From positions 8,825,658-8,889,657 of the forward strand of contig NC_135567.1 of the NCBI RefSeq assembly GCF_964340395.1: a DNA stretch of 64,000 nt, read 5' to 3'. Position 1 is the stretch's first letter. Each line of letters opens with the position of its first letter. The position numbers and the translations under genes are program-made. Positions 22,134-33,960 of this stretch are shown piece after piece. The DNA is from Glandiceps talaboti (taxonomy: Eukaryota > Hemichordata > Enteropneusta > Spengelidae). The notes under the pieces are model-generated. The model saw only the letters and a program-made list of their open reading frames with translations, made no database searches and was not told where the DNA came from.

Positions 22134-25100
22134 AAGTTTACTTACATTTGTTTGAAATAAGACACAGCTTCATTGGATGTGTGCTTTGTAGTCGTTTTGT
22201 TGTGGCTCGTTTTCCATAAATCATCACACGACAACTTCGACGGCTTGTCACATATCATTACTACTTTCCCCAAGGATACAGTATTGGTAAACTCGCATTT
22301 ATTTTCCCAAATGCCTTCAATTTCTGTTGAACATTGTATTTCCTCCTCTTTCATTTTACTTATTCTGAAAGCACCAATCCATCCACTTCGGTCATAATTC
22401 TGTGAACGTAAGATGTCACTGTAAATAATTGTTTCCCGAGTGTACCATATTTTGATGGAGACAGTTTCCTTTCCTGCCCAAGCAGCGTAGAAGTACACAC
22501 TGTACGTACCATTTCCATAGTCAAAAATCGTACCAGGTGTTCGCTTGTCTTGTACTTCATCGTACATCACTCCTTGGAAAAAGTCTCCTCCTTTCCACCG
22601 TCGATTACCGTACTCATCAAATGCTTCAATCACAACATGAATATATTCTCCCTTGCTGAACACGTTTCTACTCTCAAATAGATAAACTCTGAGAATAAAA
22701 TTGTGACGAAAAAAACATTTTGTTAAAATCTGTTAAACTGTTAAACTCTATATTACTACCAAAACGAAGTGACTATAGAGTTTCAATTAGGCGACACGTC
22801 TGGCACAAGGTTTTTGTTACAAATTCCACTAAACATAATATGGACACTAATAAGACACAAGCTTATACCAGCTATAAACTCAAGGGCAGAGTCTTTAGAT
22901 TTTCATTCCTACACAGAATAATTGTAGAAATGCAACAGAACATACGACATAAGTTATGTTTAAAGTATGAAGACAAATGCATTCCTAAGATATAGCCTAA
23001 TTCTGCAAATGACTCATTAAAACTAAAAGCTACATCACACAAGTTTTTTAGAAGCTGCGCACTTCGTTATGGTTGATGTATGTAGTAACTTATATTGAAT
23101 TTGAAACGCGCATTCCAAATGTAAGATTTAGTCTAATTACTGAATCATGAATTATATAAATGGGTCATTCTTAGGATATAGCCTAATTACTGGAAATCAT
23201 TAATTATGCAAATGACTCATTAAAACTAAGCATTACATCAATAAGATTGATGGGGCATGTGTACCCTGGTATCATGAATGTATGTACCAAATTATGTACA
23301 AACTAAAGCTTGCATTGTTTTGTTTGAAATGTGTACCAAATTATGTTCAATTTGAAGTATGCATTCGTAAGATATAGCTTAATTACTGAAAAATCATTAA
23401 TTATGCAAATGAGTCCTTAAACGAACAAGCTATATTAAACTGTATACGACACATGCACTTTGTTATCATCAATGTATGTACCAAATTGTATTCATTTTGA
23501 AGTGTACGCGTGCCTTCTTAAGGCATAGCCTTATTACTGAAAACCATGAATTATGTAAATAGCTGATTAATAATCATGAAATCTTTACCAAAACCTAATC
23601 AGCTATAGCAACTATCCTTAAGAGTATATTGTAATTTACATATATATTTTGAAATCACAACAATTAGCAAATAGGATTTTAGAAGAGACACACTTTACAC
23701 TAAATCAGATATACCCATTATCAGCTTAAGCCGGACAATCAGATATACCCATTATCAGCTTAGGCCGGACAATCAGATATACCCATTATCAGCTTTCTCC
23801 GGACAATCAGATATACCCATTATTAGCTTAGGCCGGACAATCAGATATACCCATTTATCAGTTTAGGCCGGACAATCATATATATCCATTATCAGCTTAG
23901 GCCGGACAATCAGATATACCCATTTATCAGCTTAGGCCAGACAATCAGATATACCCATTATCAGCTTAGGCCAGACAATCAGATATACCCATTATCAGCT
24001 TAGGCCGGACAATCAGATATACCCATTTATCAGCTTAGGCCGGACAATCAGATATACCCATTATCAGCTTAGGCCAGACAATCAGATATATCCATTATCA
24101 GCTTAGGCCAGACAATCAGATATATCCATTATCAGCTTAGGCCGGACAATCAGATATACCCATTATCAGCTTAGGCCGGACAATCTGATATACCCATTAT
24201 CAGCTTAGGTCGGACAATCGCATATACCCATTATCAGCTTAGGTCGGACAATCAGATATACCCATTATCAGCTTAGGCCAGACAATCAGATATACCCATT
24301 TATCAGCTGAGGCCGGAAAAAAAATTTAGTTCCGGTTACCCGCCCCTACCTAATTTTTCACTGCCAACACTAAATGAATTTGAGGAAAAAAATTGTGAAA
24401 TTGCAAAAATTGTAAAGTCTTGCAAGAAAAAGTATATGTAGAAACTAACATCAACTTAAAATGACAATATAAAACTGTTCTTCCAATCTATAATGGTTGT
24501 ACATCTGATGAGAAGAAACCAATAACACAGAGACCATATTGAAAATAATGGAAAACATAACTACCTGAACTAGACTCACATATGTATTAGTGTGAAGCGT
24601 AATCGGAACGACACAATTTTTTTTATTAGGCGTTACAAACCTCGTTTTTCTTCCCTTACACAAGATGATGGATAAGTTCTGTTTTGATGTTTTTGTTGTT
24701 GTTTATAGTGGGTGGGCATGTGAATGGGGGTACTGCTGCATATCTGTAGTTTGTAATCTATTGTGGAACCTCCCCTGGTTTTGGCTGACCTGACACTAAG
24801 TATTTACGTTGTCAAATGTGATATCATATTTTAAGAAAATGGGATTTCTCCCTTACTGGAATTTATCTCTGTCTATCTAGATCATAAAATAAAATAAAAT
24901 AAAACAATTTCCTTTACTTTTATTGTTCTTTGCTCATTTACATATATATTAGCATATCATTAATATGCGGAATATCCTTCAACCAATAGCTACTCAATAT
25001 ATATATGTGCCATTCATAGATTTAACAGTAGTGTAAGATGAAATATATACTTACTTTGATTTCTTTGCCGATGTTGTACCAGTTGATCCATAGCTGACGT

Positions 25101-27160
25101 CAAAACATGTTGATAATGGACTTCTTTCATCTCTGACAAAATTACTGTAGGACCATTCTAATTCATCCACGATTCCAATCCATTCCATCCCAAAATGATT
25201 ATATTCAATGTACGGGAAAAGACTCTTGTCAAATGTTGTCTCCTTTTCTGGCTTTCTTTTCATTTGATGGACTGGATGAGTTGATTGGCTAGTACATTCT
25301 TCCATCTTTGTTACGTCATATATATTTTGGAGTCCTGTCTTGTATGATACTGTTTCTTCAATTGACTGTTTGTATATCTACAATACGTGAAGAAGTCACG
25401 AAAATGCTTCATAAACTTGTACTAGCTACAACTTGGACGTTTTGTCATCAAAAAACAAAATGTACACAATATAATGAGTCAAAGTAATTTGTGATCTTCG
25501 CCTAAACGACCTACTTTTTAAATTATGGCCATCCTCCGAGAACCTTGTCAAAGTGAAACCCCAACCCCCACCCCACCCCAAATTCCCCCGGGTCTCTCCC
25601 CTTATAATTACTGAAGGCTCCTGTAATGTACCAGATTGCACAACATACTGTGTCCTCTTAAAGTGACCTCTCTCAACCTTTTAAGAGTGTGTTCAGTTCA
25701 AGCACTGACTATATCATCAACTCTGGAAGACATTGTACAAAGTATTTCACATTTGTAGGCATGGCATGCACAATTATTCTAATAAAATCATTTCCTCAGA
25801 ATGTATTATATTATAATAGGGTTGATACTGCTCCAGAGATCTACATTGCTCCTGTGCTAGATCATTCATTTCGCTGTATAAGATAATAAGCAATGTTCAC
25901 TTTCAGGGTGTAAAATACACCAGCAAATCACCTCGTCAGTCTCATCAACCGATTTTTAAAAAAATGACCCTTGTCTGAGTACTCATTACGTAGGTTTTTC
26001 TGTTGATAATTAGCATTTTTTATTAAAATTGGGAATAACTAATTAAAATCGTATTACAATGGTTACTGACAAGAGAAATCCCTACAGCAGCTTGTCGTGT
26101 GGTGTTAATACAATGTAATTGAGGTAGAAATTAGAATTGCATAACAATTATTGAAACCTGTGTCACATGGCAAACAGACATTTCAAATAAAAATACCGTT
26201 GATTTTTATATAGAGCTTTCTCAATCTGTGCTCCAAGTACTTTACATTGATTACCCCAAAGCACGGATCTATAGTGGCACAACGGCCCTTTATACTTTTC
26301 AACTCCCTGGGGAGCATACAGTCTACGACAGCCTCTATAAGACCATTGGATTAAAGCATTCACATTGCAACCTCTATTCTACCAGGTCCTCAATCATACA
26401 TGTATAGCTGGGTGGACTGAGGCACAATCGCGGTTCAAATCTTACCCAAACACTTTAGCCATTCAGAAACAAATGGCAACGATGGGATGAATACTAGCAG
26501 CCTGCAGATTAAAGAAGGCTCCTCTAACCGTTCGCCCATCATGAATTCAAAATAGAAGTATATAATTTATTAGTCCTAATTGCCTTACCATTTTGTTCGA
26601 CACATATTTCGTAGGAGTGACAATTTAACGACAAAATATACTAACACTGTCTGATAAACCTAATTTCAAAACAGATTTGATTGGGTAATACCTGGTACAT
26701 ACAGCAATGTATTATCCCAGTATAAATTGTGAATATAAAGTAAAGTGACTGTATACAACAAAACTTATATTCATGACTTTATTAACTTAAATACTATGGA
26801 AAGTTGTTTGTTTGAAATTAAAGTGGTCCAAGCTGAGTTTGCAAGGTTTTTTTTTTTACCACCGATGTGAAAATACTTAGATACAAAGTCTTTTAAAACA
26901 TTCAAGTATAATGTTAATGTCAATGCTTTCTTTGACATTACAGTTGTCATCTCGTATCGTTAATGAATAGGTGATAGCGCAATGGAATTTTACTCAGTTC
27001 TCTGTTCTCTTTTGTGTCTTGTAAGCCCAGTGGGCTGGATGTGGTAACTCTTTAATTTATACGGTACATGTATTTGTATTGAACTAAATGTTCACTGGGT
27101 AAGCCCACATAGGGCACGTAAATAAACAAACAAATAAATAAAACAAACAAACAAACAAAC

Positions 27161-27192
<32 letters not shown>

Positions 27193-28093
27193 AAACAAAC
27201 AAACAAACAAACAAACAAACAAACAAACAAACAAACAAACAAACAAACAAACAAACAAACAAACAAACAAACAAACAAACAAACAAACAAACAAACAAAC
27301 AAACAGACAGACAGACAGACAAACAAACAAACAAACAAACAAACAAACAAACAAACAAACAAACAAACATACATACACACAAACAAACAAACAAACAAAC
27401 AACTCAGTAATTTTATACGTATAAATGTAAACCTCCTATGCACACGGTAACATCTGTAGGGGTTTACATTTATCCTATACACCGACACAGTAGTCGACGT
27501 TGTCATATTCTTGCCAGGGAGAAATTCATACACTCATCCCCTTTGTTTAGCTTTTCGATGACAAATTGTCCATTCATAAAGCATGGAGTGACTGATACAC
27601 AACTTCAGCATAGTCTCACTGACTTCATAACACTTGTATCAACATCATCAATACTTACATGACAAAAATAGCTCAGCGACACGACAGAGTGCTCACGAAA
27701 ATACAATATGAACAATGTAACCTGCCTCTAGTACAAACACAATTCGGCTAATGACATCAATACCCTATATCTATTTATTGATCACTCGTACAAGATCACT
27801 TTCTATTAGATGGTTGCTCGTCATCTCTAGGTTTCTCAGTCAGGGTTTATATTATTGACTGTTAGGATTGTCTAGTTCATATCACTGGGTTCACACTCAT
27901 TGTTTATGTTATTGTTAGGACTGTCTAGTTCAAATCAATCTTGCCTAGATGACATATACAGGAAATATAGTTGACACTGAAATCGAAATTGTGTTGTAAA
28001 AACTTTACTCACCATGATCTCTACCACAGGTCCAATGGATAAGCCAACCATAAATGCAAATATTTTTCCCAAGGATTTTAAAAGAACAGTCAT
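18618..28093 (-). CDS. NXPE: NXPE-family protein (neurexophilin-like and PC-esterase-like domains), complete five-exon gene
   Basis: Exons 28013-28093, 25055-25377, 22146-22688, 21692-21747 and 18618-19342 sum to 1,728 nt, i.e. 575 residues plus stop, with matched phases. N-terminus: short hydrophobic segment ([15 protein letters not shown]), a likely signal anchor or signal peptide. Middle: immunoglobulin/filamin-like neurexophilin module. C-terminal half: LPPCGPDLP and CRSQQWS, then a PC-esterase-like fold. NXPE proteins are secreted or Golgi/membrane glycoproteins of uncertain activity; related esterases acylate sugars. The usual GDS block reads GGST, and a late N-K-T-H stands where D-x-x-H is expected, so catalysis is doubtful (inference). 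Potential N-glycosylation sites include NGT and NCT. The gene is tail-to-tail with HDGFL2. Confidence 0.88.
19343..20919. other. NXPE intron, no gene seen
   Basis: C-runs near 19557, 19843 and 20030; otherwise unique AT-rich sequence. A donor-like site at 20417 has no phase-compatible exon. Confidence 0.5.
20920..21330. repeat. Dispersed 'TATAGCCTAATTAC' repeat with CAGA/CA tail
   Basis: ATATAGCCTAATTACCGAAA and TTAATTACGTAAATTGTTCA followed by a CAGA/CA microsatellite and CTTTTCACCCCCTAATATAT. Related copies are at 22980-23640, 39780-40310 and 47070-47460. Confidence 0.75.
21692..21747 (-). CDS. NXPE: NXPE exon 4: 56-nt microexon
   Basis: CCTATAG acceptor and ATTATTG|GTAAGTA donor. Reads [18 protein letters not shown] with one split codon at each end. 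Without it, exons 3 and 5 do not join in frame (2 nt out, 2 nt in). With it, the frame is restored to ...[15 protein letters not shown]. Confidence 0.78.
21824..22133. repeat. Compound tetranucleotide microsatellite
   Basis: (CACT)n-(CACC)n-(CACT)n followed by (ATCT)n-(GTCT)n-(ATCT)n, all with a 4-bp period. It ends 13 bases from NXPE exon 3, close to its donor. Confidence 0.95.
22146..22688 (-). CDS. NXPE: NXPE exon 3: neurexophilin/filamin-like domain
   Basis: TTTTATTCTCAG acceptor and AAAT|GTAAGT donor, 543 nt. Key stretches: [46 protein letters not shown] and [12 protein letters not shown]. These are typical of NXPE proteins: an Ig-like beta sandwich followed by Cys-rich blocks. Confidence 0.88.
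22980..23640. repeat. Dispersed 'TATAGCCTAATTAC' repeat, several tandem-like copies
   Basis: Four to five diverged copies of AAGATATAGCCTAATTACTG and TTAATTATGCAAATGACTCA with a spacing of about 100-180 bases, in the NXPE intron. Confidence 0.7.
23696..24318. repeat. 34-bp tandem repeat, about 18 copies
   Basis: Units of CAGATATACCCATTATCAGC-TTAGGCCGGACAAT, 33-34 bp, directly adjoining with no unique spacers. In the NXPE intron. Confidence 0.93.
25055..25377 (-). CDS. NXPE: NXPE exon 2
   Basis: ATTGTAG acceptor and TCAAA|GTAAGT donor. Begins [20 protein letters not shown]. Contains [20 protein letters not shown] and ends near TTSAKKSK. It leads into the neurexophilin-like module; phase 0 in, 2 out. 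Confidence 0.8.
25378..28012. other. NXPE intron 1
   Basis: Contains a SINE-like stretch at 26195-26245 (TTTTTATATAGAGCTTTCTC ... AAGTACTTTACA) and the 27119-27403 microsatellite. Nothing else recognised. Confidence 0.5.
27119..27403. repeat. (CAAA)n/(CTAA)n/(CAGA)n microsatellite
   Basis: Nearly 290 bases with a 4-bp period. Confidence 0.95.
28013..28093 (-). CDS. NXPE: NXPE exon 1: start codon and hydrophobic N-terminus
   Basis: ATG at 28093, 27 codons: [20 protein letters not shown] and six more, with donor ATCATG|GTGAGT. Chosen as start because it gives a basic-then-hydrophobic leader and joins exon 2 in phase 0. Confidence 0.75.
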
Positions 28094-28282
28094 TTTAAAA
28101 ACCACTCTTTGGTTAGAAATTACACTACCACATACGCTGCTAACGTATATATACACACTCATAAATTTGTAACATCCTGAGATTGAGATATTATTTTAAT
28201 CAATAGTAATATTTAATATAGAAACGTGATAAAGTATTAACCAACCATAATGTATATGAATGCCATGCACAGACAATAAATT

Positions 28283-28547
28283 GTATGTATGTATGTATGT
28301 ATGTATGTATGTATGTATGTATGTATGTATGTATGTATGTATGTATGTATGTATGTGTGTGTGTATGTATGTATGTATGTATGTATGTATGTATGTATGT
28401 ATGTATGTATGTATGTATGTTATTATGTATGTAAGTATGTATGTATGTGTGTATGTGTGTATATGTGTTTATGTGTTTATGTGTGTATTCATGCATGTAT
28501 GTATGTATGTATGTATGTATGTATGTATGTATGTATGTATGTATGTA
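28283..28547. repeat. (TATG)n microsatellite
   Basis: Two long TATG blocks broken by GTGT/TTTA variants, just upstream of the NXPE start. Confidence 0.95.
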
Positions 28548-28603
28548 TAGAACAGTGTGCCTGTTAAGAGTAGATTTACTTGTATTAGTACTGTTGTAGT
28601 GTA

Positions 28604-28925
28604 TTGCATTACATGCCAGAAACGTGGTTTGTAAATAAAAGTTTGACTGTACGTCGTCTTGGTGATCGTTTCGTGGAACATCTCCACCTGACCAGACAAA
28701 AGTATCGTAACTATCCCGTATCTATGCATTTTACTACCAACGATCACAGTGTATCAGATATGTCTATTTCAGGAATTTGTAAGGTTTCTGGTGATGAGAA
28801 TCAATTGAGGTTGGAGAAAGAGGAAATCGTTTTCTGTCTCGAAACACTGGAACCCCTTGGAATTAATAGATCCACTCTAGGAAATCGACATATTTTCACA
28901 TACTTCACGTTCTGGATAATCGTTC
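28604..28925 (+). pseudogene. Fragment of a Penelope-like element (GIY-YIG endonuclease end)
   Basis: Reads RRLGDRFVEHLHLTRQKYRN, then YPVSMHFTTNDHSVSDMSIS and GTLEP-like ETLEPLGINR. The R-R-L-x-D-R-F-x-E-H and H-F-x-x-x-x-H-S-x-x-D-M pattern is typical of the GIY-YIG region of Penelope-type retroelements. The first half of the domain is absent. Confidence 0.65.
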
Positions 28926-29099
28926 CATGCTTAAATTACATCTAGATTAAGCGCCATTTCAGAGACACATACAATTAAAGTTGTCAGTCATGTGGGCATC
29001 TGTACCTCATGGGTGTCAGCAGAAGTGTCTGTGCAATGGTTGAATAATTTCACAGTTCAACTATTCCATAAACAGTTCTGTTTATTCCCATGATGCAAT

Positions 29100-31045
29100 G
29101 TAACACCACATACTTCTGAGATCGGCTGAACTTGTTCTTAGATGTAATTATTTTACCTTTAATGACAAGTATTTTGAGCAGAAACAAGGCATTGTTTTAT
29201 TTGCTGTTAGTACAGGCGTTAGGCAAGGCTGTCTCGTTTCTGAACTTCTATTTGTAATTGCTGTAGAAATGCTTTCGATCAAGATATGTAACTGCAATTG
29301 AAGGCATTAATCAACCGGATGTGGAGGTAACCACCTAACAACTCTCAGACGACACTACCCTTTTTATGAGAGACTCTATTAGTATTCAAAATTCACTTAT
29401 TGTACTTATTTTATTTGATTGGTATGCTGCCCTCAAACCTAACTGTAGCAAAACGGAATCACTGTTGGGAAAACCTCATGTATTCCTTCAGAATAAAAAC
29501 CGTTTCGTTTAAAATGATCAAACGAACCTGTTTCCTCGTTCGGAATCTGGTTCACTTCTGATCAGAAATTGATGTAAGTGTTATTTTGACAATAGACTTA
29601 AGCAGTGCTGAACTTTTGGTCACAGCGCAATCTTTCATTAATTGGTAAAGTTACTATCATTAAAACGCTTGCCATAACACAGCTCTCTAATGTAGCCTCA
29701 GTTTTACCCGTTACTGACCGTGTCATCAAACGAATACAGCCATCTACAATTTTCTCTGGTGTGGTAAGATTAAAAAGTGTACCATTTCAAGTTCACTTGA
29801 AGATGACGGCCTAAATATGATTGATTTTGAACGCCACGGAAAAGGCAATAAAGACAGTCTGGGTGAAAAGGCTTCTTCTATAGCCAGCTGGTAGATGGAA
29901 GTCTTACTCTTTGAGTTTCTTTAGTAAAATTTCATTTAATGACTTTGTCTCTTCTAATTGTGACAAATCATACATTAGGAAAGAATTGCCAGTGTTCTAC
30001 AAACAAATATTAACCGGTTAAATCATACTGAATCACAAACAAAAAATCTGTTTGGTTTAATCTTTCTATTGTTACCAAAGGTAAAAGTTCATTATTTTAC
30101 AATGACTTGTATCAAGCTGGTGTAAAGAACTAGAGGATGTATTTGACAATTCCGATACTTTCCTAAAGTATGATTCCATTGTTCGCAAATACAATGGGAT
30201 AACACATAACTTCCTGCAATATGTATGAGTGAAATCTGCAATACCACATCACTGGAAGGCAACCATTGTAAACAATGCAAATACGCAGAAAGACAACACA
30301 GATTCTTAGACAAAACCTGGGAAATTGTACACTGTATTTCTAAGTATGCGACACCCCATGAAGTATTTAATCAAACAAAATGGCGGAGTGTTTTCCCACT
30401 GATTCACGGTGACTGGAAAAATGACTATAAGATTCCAGTTACGTGCGTGAGCGAAACAAAATTAATTATCTTGCAATTTCAAATTGTGCACATGATATTT
30501 TCATGTAACCCTACGCTTTCCCAGTGGAATTTGCTTAATTCAGATAGTTGTAGCTATTGTGAGGAGAAAGACACTTTGTTGCACTATTCTTGCGATTGTA
30601 AGTCCACTGACAGGTTCTAGTAAGGCATGACACAATGGCTATGTTTAATAACAGGTGTGTCCAGGGACATCGTGTTCGAAATTACAAATGAAAAAGAAAT
30701 CAAACACATTCTTAGATGCTGCATAATTCAGGCAAAGCGATTTATTTACACACAAAAACTACAAAAGCAAGACCTTTTTCATCTTCATGTTATTACAACC
30801 CTTAAGAATAAGTTTCAGACTGAAAGACATATACACAAAAGAAAATTTTGATGACACTTGTGGTGGTTTATTCCAAGTCATGTGATTATATAACCGACTA
30901 TGGTGAATTGCCTTTTCATATTTGCATACTGACAGCAAGTTCACTGTCCTTCAATATTTCATGTGTTTTGTTGTGTTCTTTTCTCTAAGAGTCTTTTTTC
31001 TTCGTTTTCTCTTTTGTCTGTATTCTGTATTTTTCCATGTAATAA
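29100..31045 (+). pseudogene. Decayed L1/Tx1-type LINE (reverse transcriptase and C-terminal remnants)
   Basis: Pieces in different frames: VSTGVRQGCLVSELLFVIAV near 29210-29270, LSDDTTLFMRDS near 29345-29380 (the usual A/Y-D-D core), NLSLIGKVTIIKTLAITQLS from about 29627, then a C-terminal piece at 30225-30617 with KTWEIVHCISKY, SYCEEKDTLLHYSCDC. Many stops and shifts. It ends in an A-rich stretch with AATAAAATAG near 31040. Confidence 0.7.
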
Positions 31046-33180
31046 AATAGAAAAGTAAAAAATGAAAAAGAATTATATGCAGTCGTGTAATCATCTAGTA
31101 TTATCTGATATTTTCAGGTTTATAATTGTTTATTAGTTTAGACTTGTTTAGACCATTTTTCAAGACGCTGTTTATTATCGTCAAATCTTCACTTATGGTG
31201 TTACTTGCTACTATGCTCGATTTATTCAACTTTTGAATGAAAGTTCACCGTGGTAAATGGTTCTAATAAAGTACTTAAGTTTTTCACAGTCAATTTTCTA
31301 ATTTATGTTCAGTTATTTTAAATGTGTGATGATTATGTTCTTGTTTCTTATAGGTCATTAAATACGTATGTTTTACAATGACAACACGGAATTACATTTT
31401 AAAAGCATTTTTCATTTTCTATCATATTCATGACTACGTATGTGAACGAAGTAAGGCATTATGTGCATCTTATGAATACTTTCACTTTTAACGACCGAGT
31501 TTGTGTGGCGAAAACTTTCTATAACGTTCTGTCCTTCACTGCATTTATGATTTCTATGACGTTATCTAGTCAGGTGACACGTTTGATGACATCACTAACA
31601 TGTTCTGAATAATCATGTGTAAAGACCTAACAGGTAATAGTTTATCACTGAAAGAACAATATAGAGGAAAGAGAGATTCAATAATGATATATCTTACCAA
31701 CCAATATTAATGCAATGTGCAATCAAGATATGACTCTCCAGAACTCAAGTGTATGACAATATCTACATTTACTAGAGTGGCACTTCCCCTTTTAAATGTA
31801 AGGTTTATATGTTTTTTGATAGTATCAACAGGAGAGATGTGCCTTATCAAATTAGTTTGATGATTTTAAATGAGAGCTCATGTGGGTTTCTTTATTTGAT
31901 ACCTATCTAAAGACATATTATTTGCATGGTCCAGACTAAATCAAATGCATGCCTTGCTTGTATATATTATGGAAATAATTAAACTAATTACTTAACGACG
32001 CATAGGTCACTTTCACTTTGTATAATAATGGTTTCTGATGATTCAATTTATTTTATTTTCTCCATATTACAACACACTTATCAATAATATGAATAAAGAG
32101 ATTTATATAACGCCTAGTATCCACCAATGATGGACCATGGCGCTTTACAATAGATATTGCTATAGCTAAGCTCTCTCAAAAAGGTATGTATTTAGTCTTA
32201 ATTTGAAAGACTCCATACTCGGCACAGTTGGTTCCACAGATCGATCTCCATACGATTTGAGTCTTGTTCTGGGAACCTTGGGTGTTGTATGATGACTTGG
32301 GCGCAAAGAGGATATATAACTTGTAACTAGGTGTATTAACACTAGTAATTGTACAGTGTATATTGTATTATGTCATTCCTATTAATAATTTCAATATCAT
32401 GTTGCTAGCATAATGAAGCATTACATACCTTATATAGACTATAGTTATTGCATAAATTTACACACATACTAAATACTCGTATATTTACACTTTACACTAA
32501 CAAAGAAAGGAGATAGTTTCACGACCTCAAAACGGTGCTAGAGTGATTTGTCGTCATCAGCGCTATCCACAGAAATGTTACTTGCATTCGTGTATGCACA
32601 TATAATAGTTCATAAATATCCTTATTAGCCAAATTTTCAAAAAACGCATCTTTACACATATTACACCGCTTACATTTTGATATCTTGTTTAGTATTAAAT
32701 GTTGAGAGAGGTGCACTAACAAGAATATATATTACAATTGCTTCAAAGTCAACCCTTATTTTGACTTGTCTAAACGGCTACTCTAAATATCCAACCACCA
32801 CTAAATAAATGCATGCAAATTCATTATGTCGAATACATCAGTACTGTGTAAAATACTATACCATACCCAACCGTACATGACATTTGAGAAGTAAGTTATA
32901 CAGATCCAGAATGTCTATTGCAATAGTAAATTCCAGTAATTTGATCATCAAAAATGAAAATTTACCTTGAAACTAATTCAATAATATGCTTATTGAAACC
33001 AACACAAATACAGTTACTGATAATGATCGACAACCATATATTTTTAAAGAAATGTTTCTCTTGGTTAGCCTTAGTTAGACTTACACCTAGTTCAGACTGT
33101 ACAATTTACTGGCATTGCCAAATATTCACTTTCTCCACGTTTTCCATATTTATTTATATATATATATCTTTTCCTGGGCA
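31046..33180. other. Gap between NXPE and receptor genes
   Basis: AT-rich, no coding signal. 32098-32150 carries ATTTATATAACGCCTAGTAT ... CATGGCGCTTTACA, a motif pair seen in some marine-animal SINE-like repeats (from memory). Confidence 0.5.
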
Positions 33181-33187
33181 AATGTTA

Positions 33188-33193
33188 TTTATT
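33188..33193 (-). promoter_or_regulatory. Candidate polyadenylation signal of the receptor gene
   Basis: AATAAA on the minus strand about 73 nt after the receptor stop codon. Supports 33266 as the true end of the coding region. Confidence 0.5.
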
Positions 33194-33265
33194 CTATTAG
33201 TTATCAGACTGCTGCCCATATGTATTTTCTTCTTGTTTGTCACCAGATTCTTCATTTTCTCGTTG

Positions 33266-33960
33266 TTAACACTGATTCCCGCCAGTATCTTTCCCTTGGT
33301 TGGCTCCAGGTTTCTTGCCTTCCAATTGTTTCCATTGCTTACTGCCTGTATCTTTCCCTCGGTTGGCTTCAGGTTCCTTGCCTTCCAGTTGTTTCCACTG
33401 CTTACTGCCTGTATCTTTCCCTCGGTTGGCTTCAGGTTCCTTGCCTTCCAGTTGTTTCCACTGCTTACTGCCTGTATCTTTCCCTCGGTTGGCTTCAGGT
33501 TCCTTGCCATCCAGTTGTTTCTTTCTGCCTGTATCTTTCCCTCGGTTGTCTTCAGGTTCCTTGCCTTCCAGTTGTTTCCACTGCTTACTGCCTGTATCTT
33601 TCCCTCGGTTGGCTTCAGGTTCCTTGCCTTCCAGTTGTTTCCACTGCTTACTGCCTGTATCTTTCCCTCGGTTGTCTTCAGGTTCCTTGCCTTCCAGTTG
33701 TTTCCACTGCTTACTGCCTGTATCTTTCCCTCGGTTGTCTTCAGGTTCCTTGCCTTCCAGTTGTTTCCACTGCTTACTGCCTGTATCTTTCCCTCGGTTG
33801 TCTTCAGGTTCCTTGCCTTCCAGTTGTTTCCACTGCTTACTGCCTGTATCTTTCCCTCGGTTGTCTTCAGGTTCCTTGCCTTCCAGTTGTTTCCACTGCT
33901 TACTGCCTGTATCTTTCCCTCGGTTGGCTTCAGGTTCCTTGCCTTCCAGTTGTTCACATT
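33266..33960. repeat. 63-bp coding minisatellite in the receptor tail
   Basis: Ten near-identical 63-bp units plus one end unit, one of them 57 bp. GGCTTC/GTCTTC switches alternate between units. Units become less alike upstream of 33960. Confidence 0.93.

Noticed and set aside
21735-22160. [10 protein letters not shown]-type and SVCLSVCL-type proteins
   Set aside because: Translation of a compound tetranucleotide repeat in all frames.
23696-24318. CRISPR-like regular repeats
   Set aside because: Units adjoin directly with no unique spacers, and the genome is eukaryotic; this is a minisatellite.
28260-28550. MYVCMYVC-type protein
   Set aside because: Microsatellite translation.
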